From contig JANXAJ010000005.1 of NCBI GenBank assembly GCA_025062295.1, forward strand, positions 23,681-67,149: a stretch of DNA of 43,469 nt, in the 5' to 3' direction. Shown here one piece after another: positions 35,148 to 42,302 of the stretch. The position numbers were made by a program, and so were the translations under genes. The notes beneath the pieces were generated by a model that had not been told where the DNA came from, searched no databases, and saw only the letters and a program-made list of their open reading frames with translations. The stretch comes from Bacteroidia bacterium (GTDB lineage: Bacteria > Bacteroidota > Bacteroidia > SpSt-205). Position 1 is the first letter of the stretch; each line of letters opens with the position of its first letter.

Positions 35148-35181
35148 TTTGAGGGGGGTTTTCTTAGATCACCTATCTTTG
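35148..35181 (+). promoter_or_regulatory. Promoter of the PhoD-purQ-nuoLMN unit
   Basis: TATCTTTG (35174-35181) ends 5 nt before the ATG at 35187. A -33-like TTTG lies at 35148-35151, 22 nt upstream. Seven genes follow without another box. Confidence 0.7.
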
Positions 35182-35186
35182 CATTC

Positions 35187-37043
35187 ATGCGCTACTTTAT
35201 CCTATGGGCTGGGCTTCTTTTTGCTCAGCCGACCCATCCGAATAGAGCGTACGTTCGGACGGCACAGGCGCCTTTTCTCCACGCAGTAGCCTCAGGTGAT
35301 CCCTTGGCCGACCGAGTAATCCTTTGGACGCGCGTTACTCCTCCCGAGGACTGGGGAGGATCAACCATCTCCGTTCGCTGGGAAGTGTCTGAAGATTTTC
35401 AATTCACTCAGATAGTGGCAAGCGGTACAGCAGAGACCGACGCCAGTCGGGACTACACCGTCAAAGTGGATGCTACGGGACTCCAGCCGAATCGGTGGTA
35501 CTATTACCGCTTTGAAGCTTTGGGAACTTTCTCCCCAATCGGACGCACAAGAACCCTCCCTTCAGGCTCTATCAGCCGTCTGCGCTTTGCTGTCGTCTCC
35601 TGTTCTGACTATCAAAATGGATTTTATAACGCATATGAAATGATTACGCGACGCAATGATATAGATTTTGTTCTTCATCTTGGTGATTATATTTATGAGT
35701 ATGGGCCCTCTCAGAGTAGTGCTCGTCAGGTTGAACCACCTCGTGAAATCCTCACTTTAGATGACTACCGGATTCGATACTCTCATTATCGCTTGGATAG
35801 TAGTCTTCAATGGCTTCATCAGAATTATCCAGTGATAGCGGTATGGGATGATCATGAACTTACAAATGATGCGTGGAGCGCAGGCGCAGAAAATCACAGC
35901 CCTGATACGGAGGGGCCTTTTGAGGTTAGACGAGCAGCCATGCTGAGAGCTTATCATGAGTGGCTGCCTTTTAGGGCGCCAGATCCCGCCGACTCTTTGC
36001 GCCTATGGCGCAGCTTCAAACTTGGGGATTTAGCTGACCTTATTCTTCTTGACACTCGGCACTATGGACGAACCCAGCAGCTCTCTGGCGGGTTTATCAA
36101 TGTCAATGACCCTGCTCTGAATGACTCCAATCGCACTCTCTTAGGAGCCCTTCAGCGCCAATGGTTCTACAATCAGCTCAAGGGGTCTACAGCTAATTGG
36201 CGGCTCATAGGACAGCAAGTGATGGTGGCTCCTATGCGGGCTTCCCTCTTAGGAAATACTCTTATCCTAAATCCAGACCAGTGGGATGGATATCCGGTAG
36301 AGCGCCAAGCCCTTATGGATACAATCATACAAAACAACATTCAAAATGTAGTCGTCCTAACTGGTGATATTCATACCTCTTGGGCAAACGACTTGCCTTT
36401 TGGACCGGGCCCTTACAACAATGCCACTGGAGCTGGGTCTACAGCCGTGGAGTTTGTAACTCCGAGTGTCACAGCAGCAAATGCTGCTTTTCTTCAGGGT
36501 TTTGCCAATCCCTCTATTGTAAAGTCTCAAAATCCTCATGTAAAGTACGTTGATCTCACAAGCAATGGGTATTTAGTTATAGATGTAACCCCTCAGCGGG
36601 TTCAGGGAGATTGGTACTATGTCAATACAATTGCGCAGCCAGCTTTGGGAGAGAGGACGGGGGAGAGCTGGTATGTACAGTCGGGAGAACGCTTTTTGCG
36701 GCGGGCGGCTAGCCCAGTAGTAGCACCCTCCTCTTATAATCCGCCTCTTGTCCCTCGGACAGAACAGGCGAGTGCGCTTGTTGCTTCTGACCCCCTGGTA
36801 GTGGGGGTTTATCCGAACCCGGCTCAAGATTTTCTTACCCTTCAGCTTTATACTCCCTTGGCTCAATCTGTAGAAATTCTCCTTCTTACGCTGGAAGGGA
36901 AAAAGGTCGCTACTTACCTTCTCCCTATTCTATCCGCTGGAACTCATTATTATCAAGTGCCTCTGGATGGACTGGCTGCTGGACCTTTTCTTCTTCAGGT
37001 AAAGGGACAAAGGACGCATACCTACCGCCTCATCAAGCGATAA
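35187..37043 (+). CDS. PhoD-like alkaline phosphatase with T9SS sorting domain
   Basis: The 618-residue secreted phosphodiesterase/phosphatase has a signal peptide (MRYFILWAGLLFAQ) and a PhoD N-terminal domain (VASGDPLADRVILWTRVTP, then WYYYRFEALG). The metallophosphatase core shows VVSCSDYQNGFYN, HLGDYIYEYG, AVWDDHELTND and VVLTGDIHTSW. The last 80 residues are a type A sorting domain (VYPNPAQDFLTLQLYT, LEGKKVATYLL, AGPFLLQVKG), so it is exported by T9SS rather than the twin-arginine signal typical of PhoD. The start is set by the signal peptide and a -7 box 5 nt upstream. Likely role: extracellular phosphate scavenging. Confidence 0.92.
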   Translation: MRYFILWAGLLFAQPTHPNRAYVRTAQAPFLHAVASGDPLADRVILWTRVTPPEDWGGSTISVRWEVSEDFQFTQIVASGTAETDASRDYTVKVDATGLQPNRWYYYRFEALGTFSPIGRTRTLPSGSISRLRFAVVSCSDYQNGFYNAYEMITRRNDIDFVLHLGDYIYEYGPSQSSARQVEPPREILTLDDYRIRYSHYRLDSSLQWLHQNYPVIAVWDDHELTNDAWSAGAENHSPDTEGPFEVRRAAMLRAYHEWLPFRAPDPADSLRLWRSFKLGDLADLILLDTRHYGRTQQLSGGFINVNDPALNDSNRTLLGALQRQWFYNQLKGSTANWRLIGQQVMVAPMRASLLGNTLILNPDQWDGYPVERQALMDTIIQNNIQNVVVLTGDIHTSWANDLPFGPGPYNNATGAGSTAVEFVTPSVTAANAAFLQGFANPSIVKSQNPHVKYVDLTSNGYLVIDVTPQRVQGDWYYVNTIAQPALGERTGESWYVQSGERFLRRAASPVVAPSSYNPPLVPRTEQASALVASDPLVVGVYPNPAQDFLTLQLYTPLAQSVEILLLTLEGKKVATYLLPILSAGTHYYQVPLDGLAAGPFLLQVKGQRTHTYRLIKR

Positions 37044-37046
37044 CCT

Positions 37047-37613
37047 ATGATGGAGGAGGAGAGACGACTGCGAGCCGAGAAGCTAATTCGGGAGCACATG
37101 GTGGCAGCCATGAGTGCTGGACTGATTCCTGTTCCTTTTGCGGATTGGGCGACAAGTACAGTTGTCCAGCTTAATCTCGTCCGTAAGCTGGCGGAGTTGT
37201 ATGAGACGCCATTTTTTTCGGGCATAGCTAAGGGGCTAATTGCGAGCTTAGTTGGTGCGACGGCGGTTCGAGGGGGTGCTTCCCTCGTCAAGCTGATTCC
37301 GGGGGTAGGATGGATGATAGGAGGTCTGACGGCTTCTGTCTTAGCGGCTGCTACCACTTATGCCGTGGGTAAAGTCTTTACTGAGCACTTTGCCAAAGGC
37401 GGGACTCTGAAAGACTTTAGCCTTGAAGCCGCTCGTAAGTCTTACGAACGCGCTTTTAGAGAAGGACAAAAAGTATCCGAAGAGCTAAAAAAGGATACGC
37501 CTACTTCTGATCCGTATGAACAGCTTCGCAAGCTTTATGAACTGCATCAATCAGGAATTCTGAGCACTGAAGAATATGAAGTGCAGAAGCGGAAAATCTT
37601 AGAGCGGTTGTGA
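37047..37613 (+). CDS. DUF697 membrane protein with C-terminal SHOCT motif
   Basis: The 188-residue protein begins with a helical DUF697/YcjF-like domain (REHMVAAMSAGLIPVPFADW, LNLVRKLAELYE) containing hydrophobic stretches (LIASLVGATAV, VGWMIGGLTASVLAAAT). It ends with a SHOCT-type oligomerisation motif (YEQLRKLYELHQSGILSTEE). DUF697 proteins are often tied to dynamin-like or Era-like GTPases, but no GTPase is nearby. It starts 3 nt after the phosphatase stop, and its own stop overlaps the next gene (GTGA). Confidence 0.82.
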   Translation: MMEEERRLRAEKLIREHMVAAMSAGLIPVPFADWATSTVVQLNLVRKLAELYETPFFSGIAKGLIASLVGATAVRGGASLVKLIPGVGWMIGGLTASVLAAATTYAVGKVFTEHFAKGGTLKDFSLEAARKSYERAFREGQKVSEELKKDTPTSDPYEQLRKLYELHQSGILSTEEYEVQKRKILERL

Positions 37614-38857
37614 GGTTTCGGGTGTCTTATCAGAGGCCCCCTTTACCGATTTTGATTGAGATAGATGGACTTCCTATTTATTGGGTTCAGACGGAAGGAC
37701 CCTTGGCTTCATTTGTGGCGATATGGGAAGCCCCTGCTTTGAAGGAATATCCGGCGGGGCTGCGTCGCCTCCTCCTCAGGCTTATGAGTGAGGAAAATGA
37801 GGTCTATCCTGCCGGCAAGCTTCATGAGCAACTTCATCGGCTTGGCTGGCAAGCTCAGTGGAGTGCTGGGCGAGACACTCTTACTTTGAGTGGCGAAGGG
37901 CTGAAAGAAGGACTGAGCCGAGCGCTTGATATTCTCTATACGGCGGTGGCTGCCCCTCTCTTAGCTGGACCTGAGGTAGGACGCCATTTGACCCAGCTCG
38001 TGCAAGCAGAGAAGCGAGCTCGCGCTCACCCCGCCTATCAAGGTGATAGTCGTCTTGCCTTTCATTTGTGGGGTAGAACCTATAGCCATACTGGGAGTAC
38101 GCCGATAGAGGTGCTTGAACGCATGGATACCACTCAGCTTCGCCCCTACTATGAGCGATTTATTCTAAGAGGACTAAAATCCCTTATCATTGCTGCTGCT
38201 GAAGTGCCTTTTGCTTTGCTGAGGCGATGGTCCTGCTGGCATCAGCGGATTAGCTACGAGCTGCCCCTTCCAATGCAAGACCTTTTGATTCGGGAAGCAA
38301 TACCGATGGCACAGGCTCAGCAAGTGTCTCTGAGGCTTGCATTTCCTTGGGTGCCTCCTCTTCACCCCCAGTACGCTTTCTATCGGTTAGCTTTGATGCG
38401 ATTAGGAGGCTATTTCGGAGCGATTCTCATGCAGTCAGTTCGGGAAGAAGGGGGGCTTACATATGGGATTTATGCTCATCCCGAGAGGTGCTTGGCGGGC
38501 AGCTATTTTGTCATATCTGCCGAGGTGGCTACCCCTCGTGCAGAAGAAGCCGTGAGTCGGATTTACAAAGCAGTGGAAAGCTGGCACCTAAATCCTTTTC
38601 CCACTGAAGATGTGCTTTTAGAGGTGCGGAATCTACTCCTTCTTCAGAGTATGCCAGAGACGATACAGGAATGGGTGTCTCGTTTGACCCGAGCCATTGG
38701 AGCAAATGTACCAATAGAGTTTGTAGTTCATCAAGACCAAGAAATTGCTGCAATAGAACGAAGAGAGGATTGGCCAGAGATAGTCCTGCCTCATTCACCT
38801 GTGGTGGAAGTGGCTATTGGCACTGCTGAACCTATTTTTGCGGCTTCATGCGGCTGA
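37610..38857 (+). CDS. M16-like peptidase homologue lacking the zinc motif
   Basis: The 415-residue protein has two M16-like halves. The N-terminal half lacks the inverted zinc motif HxxEH; where it is expected the sequence reads PAGLRRLLLRLMSEENEVYP. The C-terminal half keeps the substrate-side motif SVREEGGLTYGIYAHPE (about 278-294). Such proteins usually form a heterodimer with a catalytic M16 subunit, which is not adjacent here. No signal peptide is visible, so it is likely cytosolic. It starts with GTG on the previous stop (GTGA) and overlaps purQ by 10 nt. Confidence 0.82.
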   Translation: MRFRVSYQRPPLPILIEIDGLPIYWVQTEGPLASFVAIWEAPALKEYPAGLRRLLLRLMSEENEVYPAGKLHEQLHRLGWQAQWSAGRDTLTLSGEGLKEGLSRALDILYTAVAAPLLAGPEVGRHLTQLVQAEKRARAHPAYQGDSRLAFHLWGRTYSHTGSTPIEVLERMDTTQLRPYYERFILRGLKSLIIAAAEVPFALLRRWSCWHQRISYELPLPMQDLLIREAIPMAQAQQVSLRLAFPWVPPLHPQYAFYRLALMRLGGYFGAILMQSVREEGGLTYGIYAHPERCLAGSYFVISAEVATPRAEEAVSRIYKAVESWHLNPFPTEDVLLEVRNLLLLQSMPETIQEWVSRLTRAIGANVPIEFVVHQDQEIAAIERREDWPEIVLPHSPVVEVAIGTAEPIFAASCG

Positions 38858-39495
38858 GAGCGGGGATTGTGGTTTTTCCGGGAAGCAACTGTGACAGAGA
38901 TTTATACTATGCCTTGGAACGAGCAGGTTTTGTTCCACAGTACCTTTGGCATGCTGACATCACTCTGCCTCTTCTCCAAGCTGTATTTTTACCTGGGGGA
39001 TTTTCATATGGGGATTATCTAAGGGCTGGAGCCATTGCTCGGTTTGCCCGGATTATGCCAGCCATAGAGGAATTTTGGCAAAGAGGAGGCTTTGTTATGG
39101 GAATTTGTAATGGATTTCAAATTCTTTTAGAGGCGGGGTGGCTCCCTGGGGCTTTACGGCGCAATGCTCAAGGGCGATTTATTTGCAAGGTAGTTAGCGT
39201 AGTGCTGGAGGGGGGTGGTCCTCTGGCGGCGTATGTAGGAGGACGACCTTACTATCTGCCGATTGCCCATGCAGAGGGGCGTTATGTTCCAGGTGGAGAG
39301 ATGCCTCGCTGGTTTCTGCGATATACTCCTCCTGTTCCTAATGGGAGCTACGCTGCTATTGCAGGATTTGGAAATTCAGAAGGCACCGTTTTCGGTCTGA
39401 TGCCTCATCCTGAGCGGGCTTGTGATGCGTATCAAGGCAGAGGGGATGGGTTAGACTTCCTGCGGGGTGTGGCTCGTTATCTCCTGAGCCGGTAG
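38848..39495 (+). CDS. purQ: FGAM synthase glutaminase subunit PurQ
   Basis: PurQ is the glutamine amidotransferase subunit of phosphoribosylformylglycinamidine synthase; it supplies ammonia to PurL. The 215-residue class I GATase shows PGSNCDRDLYYAL, PGGFSYGDYLRAGAIA, the nucleophile Cys87 in GICNGFQIL, HAEGRY and the His-Glu pair in MPHPERACD (about 187 and 189). Its presence implies a three-part PurSLQ complex. The ATG lies within the preceding gene (10-nt overlap) and nuoL starts immediately after its TAG. Confidence 0.96.
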   Translation: MRLRAGIVVFPGSNCDRDLYYALERAGFVPQYLWHADITLPLLQAVFLPGGFSYGDYLRAGAIARFARIMPAIEEFWQRGGFVMGICNGFQILLEAGWLPGALRRNAQGRFICKVVSVVLEGGGPLAAYVGGRPYYLPIAHAEGRYVPGGEMPRWFLRYTPPVPNGSYAAIAGFGNSEGTVFGLMPHPERACDAYQGRGDGLDFLRGVARYLLSR

Positions 39496-40926
39496 GTGGG
39501 GGGGCGCTGGAGCTTGATAGTCGTAGCGGTTGGCAGCCTTATTGTACGTCTCCTTACTTCAGAACCTTTCCTTCGGACAGCTGCCGAAATCACGAGCATT
39601 ATCGCTCTTTATACTCTCATCTTCACTCAGAGAAACCTCTTCCTTTATGGGGTGGCCTTTGCCTCCGTCTTGACTGGGGTTGCGCTTCTGGTGCATGCCG
39701 CTCATCCTTTTATGATAGTTGCGGGATGGGAGCTTCTCAGCATAATGGGATGGATGCTCATTGCCTATAGCGGAAAGGGGAGGTGGGAGAGTGGGAGGGC
39801 CGCACTTAGCGTGCTGCTGACGAATAAATTGGGCGATGTATTCTGGATAGCAGGTGTCTTGGCGGGTGGTGCTTTTTCAGTCGGGGTATGGGTAGGTCTC
39901 TTTGTCAAGGTGGGGGCATTTCCTTTTACTTTTTGGTTAGTGCAAGCTATGCGAGCTCCTGTGCCTGTGTCCGCACTTCTTCATTCTGTGGCTGTAGTAG
40001 GCATAGGGGCTTACTTTCCCTTGAAATACCCCTCTTTAGCAGGAGGGGGCATTCCCACTCCCTGGATGGAGGGAATTATCATAATAAGTGGAATAGCAGC
40101 TGGAATAGGGGCTCTCCTTGCTCGCTCTCCTAAGCTGATTCTAGCATGGAGCACGGCGGCCCACCTCTGCATCGTCCTCCTCTCAAGTGCTCATCAGCCC
40201 CTTGCGTTAGAGTATCTTCTTCATCACAGCTATTTGAAGGCAGCTCTCTTCCTTTTATTGGGAGTCTTTTCCCATAAGCAGATTGGCGGCGGCATTATAG
40301 CCTTCCTCTGGACTGTATCGGCTCTTTTTCTTTCGCTTGGATGGGCTGAGCTTAGGAGAGAGACCCTTCTCATAGAGATGCTCACGACGGTGGCTGCTGG
40401 CCGAGCCCTTGCTCGGGAAGCGGGTTCAAGACTTTTCTTCCTTCGTCCGACGGGATCATGGCGCGTATGGCTTCTCGTAGGTGTGGCTAGCCTTCTGATT
40501 GGAGTTGGGGGGATTTGCCGAGGTATGCCTGCACTTCATCCTGCCGATGCACTCGTGGGTGCAGGCTTTTTGGGAGGAATTCTGTACTCCTCTCCTTTTA
40601 GATTTCGCTTGGACCTTCCCTTCTTCCTTCTATTGTCAATGCTATTTCATCTTTGGCTCAATATAAGTCGAGTGGTTCATGCTATTGACCAGAAAATAGA
40701 CAATTTTTGGGCTTCTGTCGCTGCTGTAGTTATTCGTATAGCTTCTACTTTTGCAAGGGTAGAGACTTTTCTGACAGCTGTAGGCTTGCGACGAGGAGCT
40801 CAATTTGTCCGACGGCTCTTCGCCTTCTTTGTAGGCGAAGCTCAAGGGACTTCCTACTCTCAAGCTCTGACTTGGGGCTTTGTAGTATCGCTCATTATTG
40901 CGGGGATATGGAGGCTCTGGCGCTAA
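39496..40926 (+). CDS. nuoL: NADH-quinone oxidoreductase subunit L, short form
   Basis: NuoL is a proton-pumping antiporter-like subunit of respiratory complex I. This 476-residue form is much shorter than the usual 600 or so. The core is present: AGWELLSIMGWML (TM5 Glu), LFVKVGAFPF (TM7 Lys), APVPVSALLHSVAVV and HHSYLKAALFLLLG (TM10-like Lys). The C-terminal lateral region (VVHAIDQKIDNFW) and a final membrane segment are kept. The N-terminal helices are reduced and the usual TM11-12 region with a Lys in FFSKDEIL is replaced by RRETLLIEML. It starts with GTG directly after the purQ stop and overlaps nuoM. Confidence 0.85.
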   Translation: MGGRWSLIVVAVGSLIVRLLTSEPFLRTAAEITSIIALYTLIFTQRNLFLYGVAFASVLTGVALLVHAAHPFMIVAGWELLSIMGWMLIAYSGKGRWESGRAALSVLLTNKLGDVFWIAGVLAGGAFSVGVWVGLFVKVGAFPFTFWLVQAMRAPVPVSALLHSVAVVGIGAYFPLKYPSLAGGGIPTPWMEGIIIISGIAAGIGALLARSPKLILAWSTAAHLCIVLLSSAHQPLALEYLLHHSYLKAALFLLLGVFSHKQIGGGIIAFLWTVSALFLSLGWAELRRETLLIEMLTTVAAGRALAREAGSRLFFLRPTGSWRVWLLVGVASLLIGVGGICRGMPALHPADALVGAGFLGGILYSSPFRFRLDLPFFLLLSMLFHLWLNISRVVHAIDQKIDNFWASVAAVVIRIASTFARVETFLTAVGLRRGAQFVRRLFAFFVGEAQGTSYSQALTWGFVVSLIIAGIWRLWR

Positions 40927-42302
40927 ACCTATTGTGGCTTTTGCCAGCCTGCCTTTCGCTGTCTCTTCTAATTAGTCCGCTTGCAATGCTGCGGCCCCTT
41001 ACTATCATTCATGGGACTCTTCAACTGGCTATATGGGGAATCCTATATGTGCATTCCCCCTCTGAAGGTCTTCACTATCAAAGGGTATGGTTTAATCTTG
41101 GTAGTACGGAATTTTTCTACTCAATTGGAGCTCATCCTGCCAACTTTGCTCTGATTCTCCTTACGATTCTGATTGGGCATCTTGCTCTTTTGTATGGGCA
41201 GGGTCAGGTGAGTCGTGTCCGAGAATTTTCAGCTCTTGTGCTTCTTACGGTGGGTTTTTGCCAGGGGGTATTTTTAGCTGAGGATGTGCTTTTATTTTTC
41301 GTTTTCTACGAGGCAGCCCTTATTCCTTCTTTCCTTCTTATTTATGGGTGGGGTGGTGAGGGGAGAAAAAGTGCGGCTGTCAAGTTTGCTCTCTTTACAT
41401 TAGGAGGGTCGGTTCTCCTTCTTGTAGGGATCGTAATAGGGTTAGGGGATAGAGCGCAGGGGCTCCATTCAAGTTGGCAAGGGGCGGGGCTTCCTCCATT
41501 AGCATGGCTCCTGATGACGGTAGGTTTGAGCGTAAAGCTCCCTCTCTTTCCTCTTCATAGCTGGTTGGGTGAAGCTCATGTGGAAGCAGAGACGTCCATT
41601 TCTATGATTTTAGCTGGGATTTTATTAAAGCTGGGAGGCTATGCTCTCTTGTACTGGGTGTGGAAGGGGATTGGGGAGGGGCAGTCGCTTCTTCTGAGAG
41701 TATGGGGTGGCGTGAGTCTCGTATATGCGGGGGCGGTGGCTGCAGGGCAGCACGACCTTAAGCGGCTTATCGCTTTTACTTCTGTGGCACACATGGCGGT
41801 CGTAGCGATTGGAGCTGGAGCTCAAAGTGTAGATGGACTTCGTGGAGCCTATCATCAGCTTTTTGCTCATGGGGTTATTATTGCGGGGCTTTTTGCTTGG
41901 ATCGGGCTCGTGGAGAAAAAGCTAAAGGGGCGACTTATTTCTGAGCTTCGGGGACGATTCTCTCAGAGGAAAAGGTGGCAACTTCAAGCAGCTCTCCTGT
42001 TTTTTGGGGCTATGGGTGCCCCTGGTATGGCTCTATTTATCTCAGAACTTATGGTGATATGGGGTGTGGCAAAGGGAGTGGGATGGGCATGGGCTCTTCT
42101 TCCAGGTGTGGGACTACTGCTGACAGCTATCTATTTTCTGCGAGTCTATAGGGAGTTAGGAGGGAGAAGAGAGGAGGAACGGGTTCTCCTTGAGCCGATG
42201 GACCTTCAGGAAGGAATCGTATGGGGTTTGATTGGATTCTCTGGAGTCGTGGGGCTCTATCCAGCAATATGGCTGAACCTTCTCTCGCATGTGGGGCGTT
42301 GA
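40908..42302 (+). CDS. nuoM: NADH-quinone oxidoreductase subunit M
   Basis: NuoM is a second antiporter-like membrane subunit of complex I. The 464-residue protein keeps VFYEAALIPSFLLIYGWGG (TM5 Glu), SVKLPLFPLHSWL (TM7 Lys), LLKLGGYALL (TM8 Lys), KRLIAFTSVAHM and GAPGMALFISELMV (TM12 Glu). I start at ATG 40908, 19 nt inside nuoL, because the preceding in-frame stretch is Ser/Cys-rich and not membrane-like. It overlaps nuoN by 14 nt. The gene order L-M-N is canonical. Confidence 0.93.
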   Translation: MEALALNLLWLLPACLSLSLLISPLAMLRPLTIIHGTLQLAIWGILYVHSPSEGLHYQRVWFNLGSTEFFYSIGAHPANFALILLTILIGHLALLYGQGQVSRVREFSALVLLTVGFCQGVFLAEDVLLFFVFYEAALIPSFLLIYGWGGEGRKSAAVKFALFTLGGSVLLLVGIVIGLGDRAQGLHSSWQGAGLPPLAWLLMTVGLSVKLPLFPLHSWLGEAHVEAETSISMILAGILLKLGGYALLYWVWKGIGEGQSLLLRVWGGVSLVYAGAVAAGQHDLKRLIAFTSVAHMAVVAIGAGAQSVDGLRGAYHQLFAHGVIIAGLFAWIGLVEKKLKGRLISELRGRFSQRKRWQLQAALLFFGAMGAPGMALFISELMVIWGVAKGVGWAWALLPGVGLLLTAIYFLRVYRELGGRREEERVLLEPMDLQEGIVWGLIGFSGVVGLYPAIWLNLLSHVGR

